From the NCBI GenBank assembly GCA_052034525.1, contig JBPOIK010000016.1, forward strand, positions 1-64,000: 64,000 nt of DNA, in the 5' to 3' direction. A program made the translations under genes and the position numbers. The first letter of the stretch is position 1. Each line of letters begins with the position of its first letter. Positions 53,285 through 61,961 of this stretch are shown piece by piece. The notes under the pieces are model-generated. The model was not told the DNA's origin. It worked only from the letters and a program-made list of their open reading frames with translations, and searched no databases. Source of the DNA: JAFGJQ01 sp052034525. Its GTDB lineage: Bacteria; Planctomycetota; Phycisphaerae; UBA1845.

Positions 53285-54688
53285 TCATGCGGCCATCGCG
53301 CGGCGATCCCACAGGTAGTACACCGGGCGTGAACCGATCAGGGCCTGGAAAGTCCTGGCCAGACAGGCCGGTGAGAGTCCGGCCACTCGCCGGCGACCGC
53401 AGCCCGTGGACGCTTCGTACCAGCGCAGCACGCAGCGCCAGACGATCCGGCGGACTTGCGGTCGGCGACAGATTTGGGTCACGAAGTCCCGCGCGAGCGG
53501 GTCGGCGTCCAGGTCGTCCAGCGATTGCAGCGCGCGCTGCACGTGCGCGGGCAGCGGGCAAACTCCGATGGGTGTCATGCCGGCCCGCTCAAACACCGGA
53601 TTGACCGAGCCCATCGAGGCCAGGCACTCCACGTATCGCGTGCCTACTTGTGGAAGAGTCTGGCGGACCAGCCATTGGCCCAGGCCACAGCCGCGCACAT
53701 CGGGATGGATCACCAGTCGGCGCAGAATGCGGACCTCGCGATTCAGCCGGCCGGGTTGGCCGCGGAACCGGCCCTCCGTGGCCTGGTTCCGCAGGGCCAA
53801 GCCCAACGGCGCGAAGGCATACACCACCACTCCCAGCGCGGTGCCCGCGGAAGCGTCGCGAAGGAGAAAGACCTTGTCGACGAACCCGAGCCCGCCGGTG
53901 CCGCGATAGTGCATGTCTGCGAAGATTTCGAAATCCGCTTTCACGCCGCGCTCGATCCGCAGGCGGCGTGCAAAGCTGGGTTGCCGGCGGTGAGAGTGGT
54001 TTTCGCTTGTCTGGTGCCGCCCACGCCCGAGCAGACGCACGATTGTGTCTGGCTGGAGGTCCGGCAGGATGTCTTCGTTGGCAGAAGCGACGACCGCGCA
54101 CAGGCCGTGGAGCGTCACCAGTTTGCGGAAGTTCCAGGCGACCGCCTTGGCGGCCCGGCGGTGCAGGCTGGTGCAGAACTCGTCGCAGAGCAGGGGAGCC
54201 GGCGACCGCCCGCGGGAGTGCAAATCGAGGGCCCGGGCGAGCCGGGCCCGGAACCGTTCCCCTTCGGAAAGCGTGTTGAAATGCCGCAGCCAAAGCGGTG
54301 CCTCCGACAGGCCGCAGGCGCTGAGGGTGGCCAGCGCGTCGGCCAGTCCGGCGTGTGAGGCCACCACGTCCACCACCGGCCGATCCGTGGGGAATCCGAC
54401 CCGATCCACCGCGCATCCGCCGGGGACGATCGTCTCGATCGCATTCAAGGCACTGGACTTCCCGCTGCCCGACGGCCCCACAAAGGCCACGATCCGGCCT
54501 GGTCCGAGCCGAATGGTCACGGGCTCGAGAATCCGAACCGGCCCGGCGAACCCGTCGGCGGCACCCGCCGCGGCGATTGATGGCAGGCCGAACCGAAGTC
54601 GGACCTCCACCGCTCGCCGCGAAACGGGCGCCTCCGCGAGTCCGCGAACGCATTCCAGCCGGATCGTCCGCTGACCATCCCCCATCAT
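53285..54688 (-). CDS. ABC-type ATPase fused to a GNAT acetyltransferase domain (COG2401-like)
   Basis: 467 residues from the ATG at 54688 (GGAGG 7 nt upstream). The ATPase half has Walker A GPSGSGKSS (71-79), signature LSEGE (140-144) and Walker B LLCDE (166-170), with no membrane partner. The second half (about residues 255-390) is GNAT-like: F-A-D-M-H-Y-R-G-T-G, V-I-H-P-D-V-R-G-C-G-L-G-Q-W-L-V (acetyl-CoA loop) and a conserved-looking tail. This architecture matches COG2401, whose function is unknown. It is preceded by a strong promoter and an A+T-rich palindrome, next to an S24 repressor gene that probably controls it. Confidence 0.78.
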   Translation of the reverse strand: MMGDGQRTIRLECVRGLAEAPVSRRAVEVRLRFGLPSIAAAGAADGFAGPVRILEPVTIRLGPGRIVAFVGPSGSGKSSALNAIETIVPGGCAVDRVGFPTDRPVVDVVASHAGLADALATLSACGLSEAPLWLRHFNTLSEGERFRARLARALDLHSRGRSPAPLLCDEFCTSLHRRAAKAVAWNFRKLVTLHGLCAVVASANEDILPDLQPDTIVRLLGRGRHQTSENHSHRRQPSFARRLRIERGVKADFEIFADMHYRGTGGLGFVDKVFLLRDASAGTALGVVVYAFAPLGLALRNQATEGRFRGQPGRLNREVRILRRLVIHPDVRGCGLGQWLVRQTLPQVGTRYVECLASMGSVNPVFERAGMTPIGVCPLPAHVQRALQSLDDLDADPLARDFVTQICRRPQVRRIVWRCVLRWYEASTGCGRRRVAGLSPACLARTFQALIGSRPVYYLWDRRAMAA

Positions 54689-54738
54689 GGTGTCCCCTCC
54701 GACGCCCCGTGTGCCACGTGTACCCGAACATATACCTA

Positions 54739-54767
54739 ACTATAGCCCAGGGCGGCCGCCCGGTCAA
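54739..54767 (-). promoter_or_regulatory. Strong sigma70 promoter of the ATPase/acetyltransferase gene
   Basis: On the minus strand TTGACC (54767-54762) and TATAGT (54744-54739) are 17 bp apart. The spacer holds the perfect palindrome GGGCGGCCGCCC (54761-54750). Transcription would begin near 54732, giving a 44-nt leader. Confidence 0.65.
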
Positions 54768-54783
54768 GCGAACGGCCATATTT

Positions 54784-54801
54784 TTGTAATAATTATTGCA
54801 A
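54784..54801. promoter_or_regulatory. A+T-rich palindrome, likely operator of the S24 repressor
   Basis: TTGTAATAATTATTGCAA is an 18-bp palindrome with one mismatched pair, set in G+C-rich DNA. It lies 17 bp upstream of the -35 of the ATPase/acetyltransferase promoter. A related sequence, TTGTAATATTATG, covers the -10 of the repressor gene (55494-55482). The shared half-site suggests one regulator binds both. Confidence 0.5.
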
Positions 54802-54818
54802 GTCTTGGGGTGACGGGA

Positions 54819-55484
54819 TCATAGCGTCCGGCTGACCAGGCAGAGTACGACGCCCTGGACGCAGAAGCGTGTCGTTTCGTCGATGACGGAGGGGGGGATC
54901 CGGGGGTTGTCGCCGCGGAGGATGACGAGCCGTTGGTCCGCCTGGTATTCGACGCTGACCCGTTTGAGGGTGGGGCTGTTTTCCACCAGGCATGCGCAGA
55001 TTCTTCCTTGAACGTGTTCGGGCTCCACGTGGGGGCGGTACTGGACCAGCACAATATCATCCGGCTTGAGCGTGGGCTCCATGCTGTCAAAGGAAAGCCG
55101 CAGGCAGTACCGATCTGGTGCCCACAGGTGTCGTAGCACAGGAAAAAGCTCAAGCTGCTCCTGGGATTCTGAGGGCGGACCGGCCGGGATCGACCCCAGC
55201 AGAGGGAGTTCGTGGGCCTCGAACGGCTGTGGCGCGTCGTGCTCGCTGCCGGCTCCCAGCAACACGGCCTCCGGGACCGACAGGGCGATCGCCAAGGCCC
55301 CCAGCGTGTGAACAGACGGATGCCTTCGGTCCCGCTCGATCTCGGACAGGAACCCTTGATTGATGCCCGCAGCGCAAGCCAGCTCCGCCTGGGTCCGGCG
55401 GCTTTCCCTGCGAAGCCGGCGGAGCCGCTGGCCGAAGGTCTCGCCCGCCCGAAGCGCGATCATGTTGGTCGATTTGCGAGGCAT
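54819..55484 (-). CDS. XRE-HTH/S24 self-cleaving repressor (LexA/cI type)
   Basis: 221 residues from the ATG at 55484. Residues 15-75 are an XRE helix-turn-helix (T-Q-A-E-L-A-C-A-A-G-I-N-Q-G-F-L-S-E-I-E). The C-terminal half is an S24 peptidase: the cleavage pair A101-G102 in S-I-P-A-G, nucleophile S134 in F-D-S-M-E-P-T and the base K174 in T-L-K-R-V-S are all there. Such repressors are inactivated by RecA-stimulated self-cleavage after DNA damage. A promoter places the transcript start at the A of this ATG, so the mRNA is predicted to be leaderless. An in-frame ATG at 55535 lies upstream of that promoter's start. Confidence 0.82.
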   Translation of the reverse strand: MPRKSTNMIALRAGETFGQRLRRLRRESRRTQAELACAAGINQGFLSEIERDRRHPSVHTLGALAIALSVPEAVLLGAGSEHDAPQPFEAHELPLLGSIPAGPPSESQEQLELFPVLRHLWAPDRYCLRLSFDSMEPTLKPDDIVLVQYRPHVEPEHVQGRICACLVENSPTLKRVSVEYQADQRLVILRGDNPRIPPSVIDETTRFCVQGVVLCLVSRTL

Positions 55485-55490
55485 AATATT

Positions 55491-55519
55491 ACAATACATC
55501 GAGAATTCATCCCGGGCAA
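55491..55519 (-). promoter_or_regulatory. Promoter of the S24 repressor gene, giving a leaderless mRNA
   Basis: On the minus strand TTGCCC (55519-55514) and TATTGT (55496-55491) are 17 bp apart. The expected start point, about 7 nt after the -10, coincides with the ATG at 55484. The -10 is embedded in the operator-like sequence TTGTAATATTATG. Confidence 0.5.
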
Positions 55520-55643
55520 GCGCAATATATGGCAATTATCAAGCCGGCCCAGCCGCCGACTTTCGCGCCGGCGCGATATGGTTGACCGCCGGTGCCACCG
55601 GTTGGACACTGCTGTGACGATCATGACAGGCGGGCAGGAACCC

Positions 55644-57407
55644 ATGTCGGCCTCCAGTGGCTCCCCGGGCATCGGCGGTGTCCATCGCCGCCAGCGCGGC
55701 TTCGTCGTGTGGCTCGTGTTGATCGGGGTGGTCGCGTTTGGCGTGCGGGTCGTGCATTTCGTGCAGATACGGGAGATTCCGTTCTTCACGGTGCCGGTGG
55801 GCGATGCCGCCGCCTATCTCCATTGGGCGGCCGACCTCGCCGCCGGCAAAGGGGGAGAGAGCCGCAGCTTCTACCAAGCACCGGCGTATTCCTATTTCCT
55901 GGCGGTCATCCTCAAGGGGGTAGGTCCGAACGCATGGATGATCCGGCTGGTTCAGGGGTTGATGGGGTCGCTGGCGTGCGTCGGCCTGGGGGTGGCCGGC
56001 GGGCGATTCTTCGGACGTGGGGTCGGCCTGGCGGCCGGAGCCCTGTTGGCGCTGTACGCGCCGGCCGTTTTCTTTGACGGCATCGTGCAGAAAGCGTCGC
56101 TGGGGCTGGCGCTGACGTGCCTGCTGTTGCTGATCGTTTCGGGCATTCATGCCCGCGCGATGGAGGGGCGTCGCCCGCCTGTGCGCACGGGCGTGGCCTG
56201 GCTGGCGACGGGGCTGGTGCTGGCGGTCCTGGCCCTGACGCGTGAGAACGCGCTGCTGTGGTTCGTGCCCGTGCTCGCGTGGCTGTGGCTGCATGACCGG
56301 GGCGCGTCCGTCGGCCTGCGCACGGTCTGGAGCCTCGCCTTCGTCGCCGGCCTAGCGGCGTTGCTGGTGCCGGTGGGGTTGCGGAACTACCGCGTTGACG
56401 GCTCGTTTGCGGTCACCACGGTGCAGGCCGGTCCGAATTTCTATATCGGCAACAGCGAAATCGCCACGGGTCGATACGTTCCGCTGGTGCGCGGGCACGA
56501 GTCGCCACCGTTCGAGCGTGCCGATGCCGAAGTGCTCGCGTCTCAGGCAGCGGGGCGCCCGCTCTCGCCGGGGGAGGTCTCGCGGTTCTGGTGGGGCCGG
56601 TCGTGGGAGTTCATCCGCGGGCACACCGGGCAATGGCTTGCGCTGCTGGGCTACAAGGCGCTGCTGACCTGGAATGCTTTCGAGGTTCCCGACACGGAGA
56701 GCTACTACCTCTACGCGGAGTGGTCCGTGTTGCTCCGCATGCTGGGGTCGGTGATGCACTTTGGCGTGCTGTGTCCGGTGGCCGTCATGGGTATGGTGCT
56801 GACCTGGTCGCGGCGGCGCGGACTCTGGTTGCTGTACCTGCTGATTCTGACGGTGACGGTCAGCGTGGCGGCGTTCTATGTCCTGGCGCGGTACCGGTAT
56901 CCGCTGGTTCCGTTTCTAGCGCTGTTCGCCGGGGCGGGGTTGGAGCGGGCGCACGCGGCCTTTCGCACGTTTCAGCGACGATCGGTCGTGCGTCCGCTGG
57001 TGGCGGGGTTCGTCGCGGCCGTCGTGGTGAACTGGCCGATCAACCCGGAACGCACCCTGTACGCCATGGCCTGCCAGAACCTCGGCGCGGTGTTGGCCCA
57101 GGAGGGTCGGTTGTCGGAAGCGACGGCCTGGTTCGAGCGGGCGGCGGCGATGGAGCCGGACTCCGCCGAGGTTCACCTGAACCTCGGCATGGCGTATGCC
57201 GTGCAAAATCGCTTTGTGGAGGCGGAGAAGCACTACCGCGCGGCGTTGCGTCTGGAACCGGCTCTGATCCACGCCCACTACAACTTGGCCGTGGCCCTGG
57301 AGGCTCTGGGCTTGCCCGCTGAAGCCGCCGAGCAATACCGCCGGGCCCTGGAGGTGGACCCGGGGGATGCCGACGCGCGTGCGGCGCTGAATCGGTTGGG
57401 AGGATGA
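55644..57407 (+). CDS. GT39-like membrane glycosyltransferase-type protein with C-terminal TPR repeats
   Basis: 587 residues from the ATG at 55644 (AGGA upstream); the frame is open back to 55212, antisense to the repressor. About ten to eleven membrane segments occupy residues 20-450. Early acidic positions (V-P-V-G-D-A-A-A-Y-L-H-W-A) and the loop S-R-S-F-Y-Q-A-P-A-Y-S-Y-F resemble dolichol-phosphate-mannose-protein mannosyltransferase-type (PMT_2) proteins. Residues about 480-580 hold three TPR units (A-V-L-A-Q-E-G-R-L-S-E-A-T-A-W-F-E-R-A, and so on). It may transfer sugars from a lipid donor. The kinase gene follows on the same strand. Confidence 0.72.
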   Translation: MSASSGSPGIGGVHRRQRGFVVWLVLIGVVAFGVRVVHFVQIREIPFFTVPVGDAAAYLHWAADLAAGKGGESRSFYQAPAYSYFLAVILKGVGPNAWMIRLVQGLMGSLACVGLGVAGGRFFGRGVGLAAGALLALYAPAVFFDGIVQKASLGLALTCLLLLIVSGIHARAMEGRRPPVRTGVAWLATGLVLAVLALTRENALLWFVPVLAWLWLHDRGASVGLRTVWSLAFVAGLAALLVPVGLRNYRVDGSFAVTTVQAGPNFYIGNSEIATGRYVPLVRGHESPPFERADAEVLASQAAGRPLSPGEVSRFWWGRSWEFIRGHTGQWLALLGYKALLTWNAFEVPDTESYYLYAEWSVLLRMLGSVMHFGVLCPVAVMGMVLTWSRRRGLWLLYLLILTVTVSVAAFYVLARYRYPLVPFLALFAGAGLERAHAAFRTFQRRSVVRPLVAGFVAAVVVNWPINPERTLYAMACQNLGAVLAQEGRLSEATAWFERAAAMEPDSAEVHLNLGMAYAVQNRFVEAEKHYRAALRLEPALIHAHYNLAVALEALGLPAEAAEQYRRALEVDPGDADARAALNRLGG

Positions 57408-57495
57408 CGCCGGCGGCGGCGAATTGGAGGAAGGGCAGGCGAATCCGCGGGGGAAAATGCGCGAGGCCGGTCTTGGAGAGGGCCGGAAGGCAGGG

Positions 57496-58614
57496 ATGGT
57501 CGAGACCGACTTGACGGAAGAACAGATCGCCGCGGTCAGCCGGCGGTTTCGGATGGCCGGTCGGTTCGTGGGCGCTCGGCCGTTCGGCCGGGGCCACATT
57601 CACGAGTCGTACCAGGTCGACTGCGCGCGAGAAGGAGGCCTCGAGCGTTACCTGCTCCAGCGCATCAATCGTCGGGTATTCTCCGATCCCGCGGCCCTCA
57701 TGGGGAACATCGTGCGCGTGACGGAGCATCTGCAACAGCGATATCGCGCATCCGGCGCGCCGGACGCGGCGCGTCGCACTCTGGAGGTTGTGCGGACGGT
57801 GGACGGCGCTCCGTTGTTCACGAGCGCGTTGGGCGAATGCTGGCGGACGTATCGGCTCGTGGAAGGCGCGCAAAGCCATGTCGTCGCGACGGATCTCGAG
57901 CAGATTCGCCGGGCCGGTCGGGCGTTCGGAGAATTCCAGGCGATGCTGGCGGACCTTCCGGGTCCGCGGCTGGCGGAGACGATTCCGGGGTTTCACGACA
58001 CACGCGCGCGTCTGGCGGCGTTTGACCGGGCGGTTCGGCAGGATGTCGTCGGTCGGGCGTTTGAAGCTCGTCGTGAGATTGAGTATGCGCGTCGATATGC
58101 CTGGCTGGCCGGCGTCCTGCCGGATCTGGTGGCATCGGGCGCGATTCCGGAGCGGATCGCTCACCATGACGCCAAACTGGACAATCTGTTGTTTGACTCG
58201 CGCACGGGAGCGGCACTCTGCGTGGTTGATCTGGACACGGTGATGCCGGGATTGTCTCTCTTCGATTTCGGCGACATGGCGCGTTCGATGGTATGTCCTG
58301 CCGCGGAGGACGAGGAGGATCTCTCGCGCGTGCGGGTGGACGCCGATCGGTTCGAGGCGCTCGTGCGGGGCTACCGCCAGGGCGTCGCGGGGCTGCTGAC
58401 GCCGGCGGAGATCGCCCACCTGGTGACCGCCGCGGAAGTGATCACCTACGAGCAGGGACTGCGTTTCCTGACGGATCATCTGATGGGCGACGTGTACTAT
58501 CGCATCCGGGAGCCCGGACACAATCTTCTCCGCTGTCGCAACCAGTTTCACCTGCTCGGCGGGTTGTGTGATCGCCAGGATGATTTGACCGCGCTGGCCC
58601 TGCGGACGGCGTGA
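57496..58614 (+). CDS. N-acetylhexosamine 1-kinase (NahK)-like phosphotransferase
   Basis: 372 residues from the ATG at 57496 (A-A-G-G-C-A-G-G-G before it); the frame begins further upstream but those codons are doubtful. The aminoglycoside-phosphotransferase fold motifs are H-H-D-A-K-L-D-N-L-L-F-D (catalytic Asp and Asn) and V-V-D-L-D-T-V-M-P-G (metal-binding Asp), followed by F-D-F-G-D-M-A-R-S, as in NahK. It would phosphorylate GlcNAc or GalNAc at C1. This fits the GH20 enzyme in the same window and the GH31 gene next door. Confidence 0.8.
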   Translation: MVETDLTEEQIAAVSRRFRMAGRFVGARPFGRGHIHESYQVDCAREGGLERYLLQRINRRVFSDPAALMGNIVRVTEHLQQRYRASGAPDAARRTLEVVRTVDGAPLFTSALGECWRTYRLVEGAQSHVVATDLEQIRRAGRAFGEFQAMLADLPGPRLAETIPGFHDTRARLAAFDRAVRQDVVGRAFEARREIEYARRYAWLAGVLPDLVASGAIPERIAHHDAKLDNLLFDSRTGAALCVVDLDTVMPGLSLFDFGDMARSMVCPAAEDEEDLSRVRVDADRFEALVRGYRQGVAGLLTPAEIAHLVTAAEVITYEQGLRFLTDHLMGDVYYRIREPGHNLLRCRNQFHLLGGLCDRQDDLTALALRTA

Positions 58615-58630
58615 TGGCCGAGGGCGCGGC

Positions 58631-61588
58631 TCAGGGGCCCGCCGCGGGTTCGAACGCGACGGTCTCCACGCGGATTCGCTCTCCCTGTCGGTTGTTGTCC
58701 GGGAAGCTCAGCATCACCCAATACACCGTGCCCGACCAGCGGCCGTCCGACGCCTGCCGCAGATCAAACGAGTACTCATGCACCCGGCCGTCGGGCCGGA
58801 TGGCGAACTTCATGGCCGGTCGATCTGAAAGCGTTGGCTCCTGGCGGGTCGCGAACCGCACGCCCAGCGAGGTGGCGTGCTCGGTCGCCAGCCGCACTTT
58901 CAGCACGGGCAACGCCTCGGCCGACAGCCGCATTCGCGGCAGCAGCAACTGCGGATTTCCCGCTCGGCGCACGGCCACCTCGACACCGCCTTGCGAATAC
59001 ACCGGCGGCAGCACGCCGCGATGGTACGGAATTGGCCGTTTCTCCTCGTCGAATCGCAGCCTGACTGCCTCGCGATTCGCATTCTCGTCGGGGCCCAGTC
59101 TCACCCGCACCGTCTGCTGGTGATCCCGCGGCGCCGCCCGGATCAGCCACACGCCGGAGGCCGGATCGAAGCGGAACGCTCCCGGCGACGAAAGGATCCC
59201 ATCCTCCGCCGGCGACGAGGGCTGCCCGGTGATCTCGGACGAGTCGCGCCTCACCTTCACCGAGTTCACCGGTCGGCCCAGTCCGTGAAGCCGGATCAGC
59301 GGCGCGCCCTGGCCGGCGGTCTGCGTGCAGGCCGGCAGGGCAAGGGTCATCTCATCCTCCGCGGCCTCGCAGGTGAATTGGCTTCGGCAGAACCGGCCCT
59401 GACGATAGGCCAGAGACTCCCCGTCGTCTTCGTAGAGCGACCCTTCCGCGTGTCCGAACGGCCAGACGTCCAGAACCAGCGGTTCGGCCGGGGTTTCCAT
59501 CGTTGATTCGACAGCGCTTTGCATGGGGACAATGGAACCCGCCCGTACGAACAGCGGCAGGTGGTCCAGTCCGGCCGGCACGAGCACCGGCTGGCCGCCG
59601 GCGTGAATCTCGCCGGTGTGCCAGTCAAACCAGACGCCCGGAGGCAGTGAGATGTGTTGTTCCTGTTCGCCGGCCCGGACGATCGGCCAGACGAGGATGG
59701 CGGACCCGAGCATGAACGCCGTGTCCTCGAACCACGGGTGTTCACCGGGGAATTCCATCCAGATCGGCCGAACGATCGGCACGCCCGTCCGCGAGCATTC
59801 CTCAAACAACGTGTAGAGATACGGCATCAGCTCGTAGCGCCGCCGCAGCGAATCGCGGGCAATGGCCTCCACGTCCGGGCCGTAGGACCAGGGCTCCTGG
59901 TCCGGCGTGCCGGACGCCGTGTGCGTCCGTGCATATGGGAGCAGGCTTCCAGCCTGGATCCACCGCGCGTACAACTCCGGTGTGGCGCTGCCGCCGAACC
60001 CGCCGATGTCCGGGCCCACGAACGGCATTCCCGAGACGCCCAACTGCATGGTCATCGTCAGGCTGAGTTGCAGGTGCTCCCAACTGCTGATGTTGTCTCC
60101 CGTCCAGGCGGCGCCATAGCGTTGTCCGCCGGCGTAGGTGGCGCGGGTCATCGTGAACGGCCGGTGGTCCGGACGGGCGCGGCGAATGCCCTCCAGGGTG
60201 GCCCGCGCCATCTGCTGTCCGTACACGTTGTGGCACGCCCGGTGGGACTTCGACTCCCCCTCGTTGTCGAACCGGATATCCAGCGGCAGGGTCTTGTTGG
60301 GTCCGGCGAAATTGGCCGGCTCATTCATGTCGTTCCAGATGCCGTCCACCCCGCAGGCTTCGAGGAAGGGGGGGAACAGGGCCGACCACCAGTCGCGCAC
60401 CGCCGGGTTGGTGAAATCCGGAAAGACGCACTCGCCCGGCCAGACCCGGCCCACGTAGGGCCTGCCGTCGGGTCGGCGGAGCCAGGCGTTGATGGCCGTT
60501 CCGGAGTCGTACACGGGGTCGCCGGGCTCCCGCTTGATGCCCGGATCGATGATGGCGACGGTGTGGAAGCGCATCGCCTTGAGGTCGTCCGTGAGCTTGC
60601 GCGGGTTCGGGAACCAGTGCGGGTTCCACGTGAAACTGCGATACCCGTCCATGTAATCGATGTCGAAGTAGAGCACGTCGCAGGGGATGCTTTTCGCCCG
60701 GAAGGTCTCGGCGATTTCCCGCACGCGGGCTTCCGGGTAGTAGCTGTAGCGGCATTGATGGTAGCCCAGGGCCCATTTCGGCGGCAGCTCGAGTCGGCCG
60801 GTCAGGTCGGTATAGCGCCGCAGCACATCTTTCGGGCCCGGCCCGGCAATGACGTAGTAGTCCAGCTCTCCACCTTCCGCTCCGAAGCTCATCACGTTGC
60901 GGTCTTGCCCGCCGAAGTCAAACGACGTGCGCCACGGGTTGTCGAAGAAGACACCGTGATACCGCCCGTTGTGTTCCATGATGAAGAACGGAATGGACTT
61001 GTAGAGCGGATCGGTGGTGGGACCGTAGCCCCAGGCGTCCGTGTTCCACATGCTCAGCGCTCGTCCGGCGTGGTTCAGCGGTCCGGCTTTCTCTCCCAAT
61101 CCGTAAATCCGCACGCCGTCCGGCATTTCCTGCCAGACCCGCACGGCGATGCATTCGTCGTTGACGCGTCGCCAGCCCATGCCGCGCTCCGGCTCGTCGT
61201 GGAGCAGCGTGCGTCCGTCCGCGTCGAGGATGTCGATCCGCAGCGGCCGGGTGTGGACCCGTGCCGTCAGTGCGCCGGTTGACAAGGTCTCCCCGTCTTC
61301 CTGTGCGTGGCCTTCCAGCCGTTTGAGCGTTCCTCGCGGCGTGTCGCCGGTCAGCGCCCACGAAAAGTCGCGTCCGAAAGCGTTGCCCGGCGTCATGCGA
61401 ACGCGGAGCACGTGCTCGCCGATCGCTTCAAGGCGCACGATGGCATCGGGACACCGGAAGGTCGAGGCCGCGGGCGTATGTTCGACCTGCGTTGCGGGGC
61501 CGAGGTGCGTCCAGGCGGCCATCGCCGGCGCCGCCGCCAGCCACAACGAAATGCCGATGAACGAGCGTATCCGATTGCCTTTCGCCAT
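58631..61588 (-). CDS. Exported GH31 alpha-glucosidase-type hydrolase
   Basis: 985 residues from the ATG at 61588 (GAGGA upstream), with a signal peptide (I-R-S-F-I-G-I-S-L-W-L-A-A-A-P-A-M-A). The GH31 barrel is clear: G-Y-H-Q-C-R-Y-S-Y-Y, F-D-I-D-Y-M, nucleophile D420 in W-N-D-M-N-E-P, A-W-T-G-D-N (acid/base region) and P-F-V-G-P-D-I-G-G-F. The C-terminal about 150 residues after the usual beta domains are an additional module, perhaps carbohydrate-binding. It would release alpha-linked glucose or a similar sugar outside the cytoplasm. It ends 16 nt beyond the NahK-like gene on the other strand. Confidence 0.9.
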   Translation of the reverse strand: MAKGNRIRSFIGISLWLAAAPAMAAWTHLGPATQVEHTPAASTFRCPDAIVRLEAIGEHVLRVRMTPGNAFGRDFSWALTGDTPRGTLKRLEGHAQEDGETLSTGALTARVHTRPLRIDILDADGRTLLHDEPERGMGWRRVNDECIAVRVWQEMPDGVRIYGLGEKAGPLNHAGRALSMWNTDAWGYGPTTDPLYKSIPFFIMEHNGRYHGVFFDNPWRTSFDFGGQDRNVMSFGAEGGELDYYVIAGPGPKDVLRRYTDLTGRLELPPKWALGYHQCRYSYYPEARVREIAETFRAKSIPCDVLYFDIDYMDGYRSFTWNPHWFPNPRKLTDDLKAMRFHTVAIIDPGIKREPGDPVYDSGTAINAWLRRPDGRPYVGRVWPGECVFPDFTNPAVRDWWSALFPPFLEACGVDGIWNDMNEPANFAGPNKTLPLDIRFDNEGESKSHRACHNVYGQQMARATLEGIRRARPDHRPFTMTRATYAGGQRYGAAWTGDNISSWEHLQLSLTMTMQLGVSGMPFVGPDIGGFGGSATPELYARWIQAGSLLPYARTHTASGTPDQEPWSYGPDVEAIARDSLRRRYELMPYLYTLFEECSRTGVPIVRPIWMEFPGEHPWFEDTAFMLGSAILVWPIVRAGEQEQHISLPPGVWFDWHTGEIHAGGQPVLVPAGLDHLPLFVRAGSIVPMQSAVESTMETPAEPLVLDVWPFGHAEGSLYEDDGESLAYRQGRFCRSQFTCEAAEDEMTLALPACTQTAGQGAPLIRLHGLGRPVNSVKVRRDSSEITGQPSSPAEDGILSSPGAFRFDPASGVWLIRAAPRDHQQTVRVRLGPDENANREAVRLRFDEEKRPIPYHRGVLPPVYSQGGVEVAVRRAGNPQLLLPRMRLSAEALPVLKVRLATEHATSLGVRFATRQEPTLSDRPAMKFAIRPDGRVHEYSFDLRQASDGRWSGTVYWVMLSFPDNNRQGERIRVETVAFEPAAGP

Positions 61589-61961
61589 CTTTCAGTCCTC
61601 GCCGACGGATTGACCGGTTTGCGTTCCGCGGCGGCAGTGTAAGAACGGCTTCCGATCCGGTCAAAAGCTGTCAGCGGGCAGGTTGGACTTCTCGTTCGGT
61701 GGTCGTCTGAATCGACTGTGCCGCGTCGTTCCCGCGCGTGGGGTTCTCGGACGCGGAATGACGCTCGCGGCGGCCCGGCCGACGGGTATCCGGACCGGGC
61801 GACGACAGGAGAACGTCCGAAATGTGCCGCCGCATCCGTTCATCGGGCGCCCCCGGTCGGTGCCAAGACAACCGGATCGAGAAAAACGCCGATACATGTC
61901 GTGGTCGCCCTTCTCTTTCCAACGCAGCCTCGCTGCGGCGCCGCTGCCAGGAGGCCGGCAC
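61589..61961. other. Divergent intergenic region between GH31 and the SEC-C gene
   Basis: About 370 nt. It holds the GH31 promoter at 61664-61636. The frame of the SEC-C gene is open back to 61683 but lacks protein character there. Nothing else is recognised. Confidence 0.5.
61636..61664 (-). promoter_or_regulatory. Sigma70-type promoter of the GH31 gene
   Basis: On the minus strand TTGACC (61664-61659) and TACACT (61641-61636) are 17 bp apart, about 48 nt upstream of the ATG at 61588. Confidence 0.55.

Noticed and set aside
54723..54736. CGAACATATACC as a LexA/SOS box
   Set aside because: Only one half matches CGAACATATGTTCG; the 18-bp palindrome at 54784-54801 is a better operator candidate.
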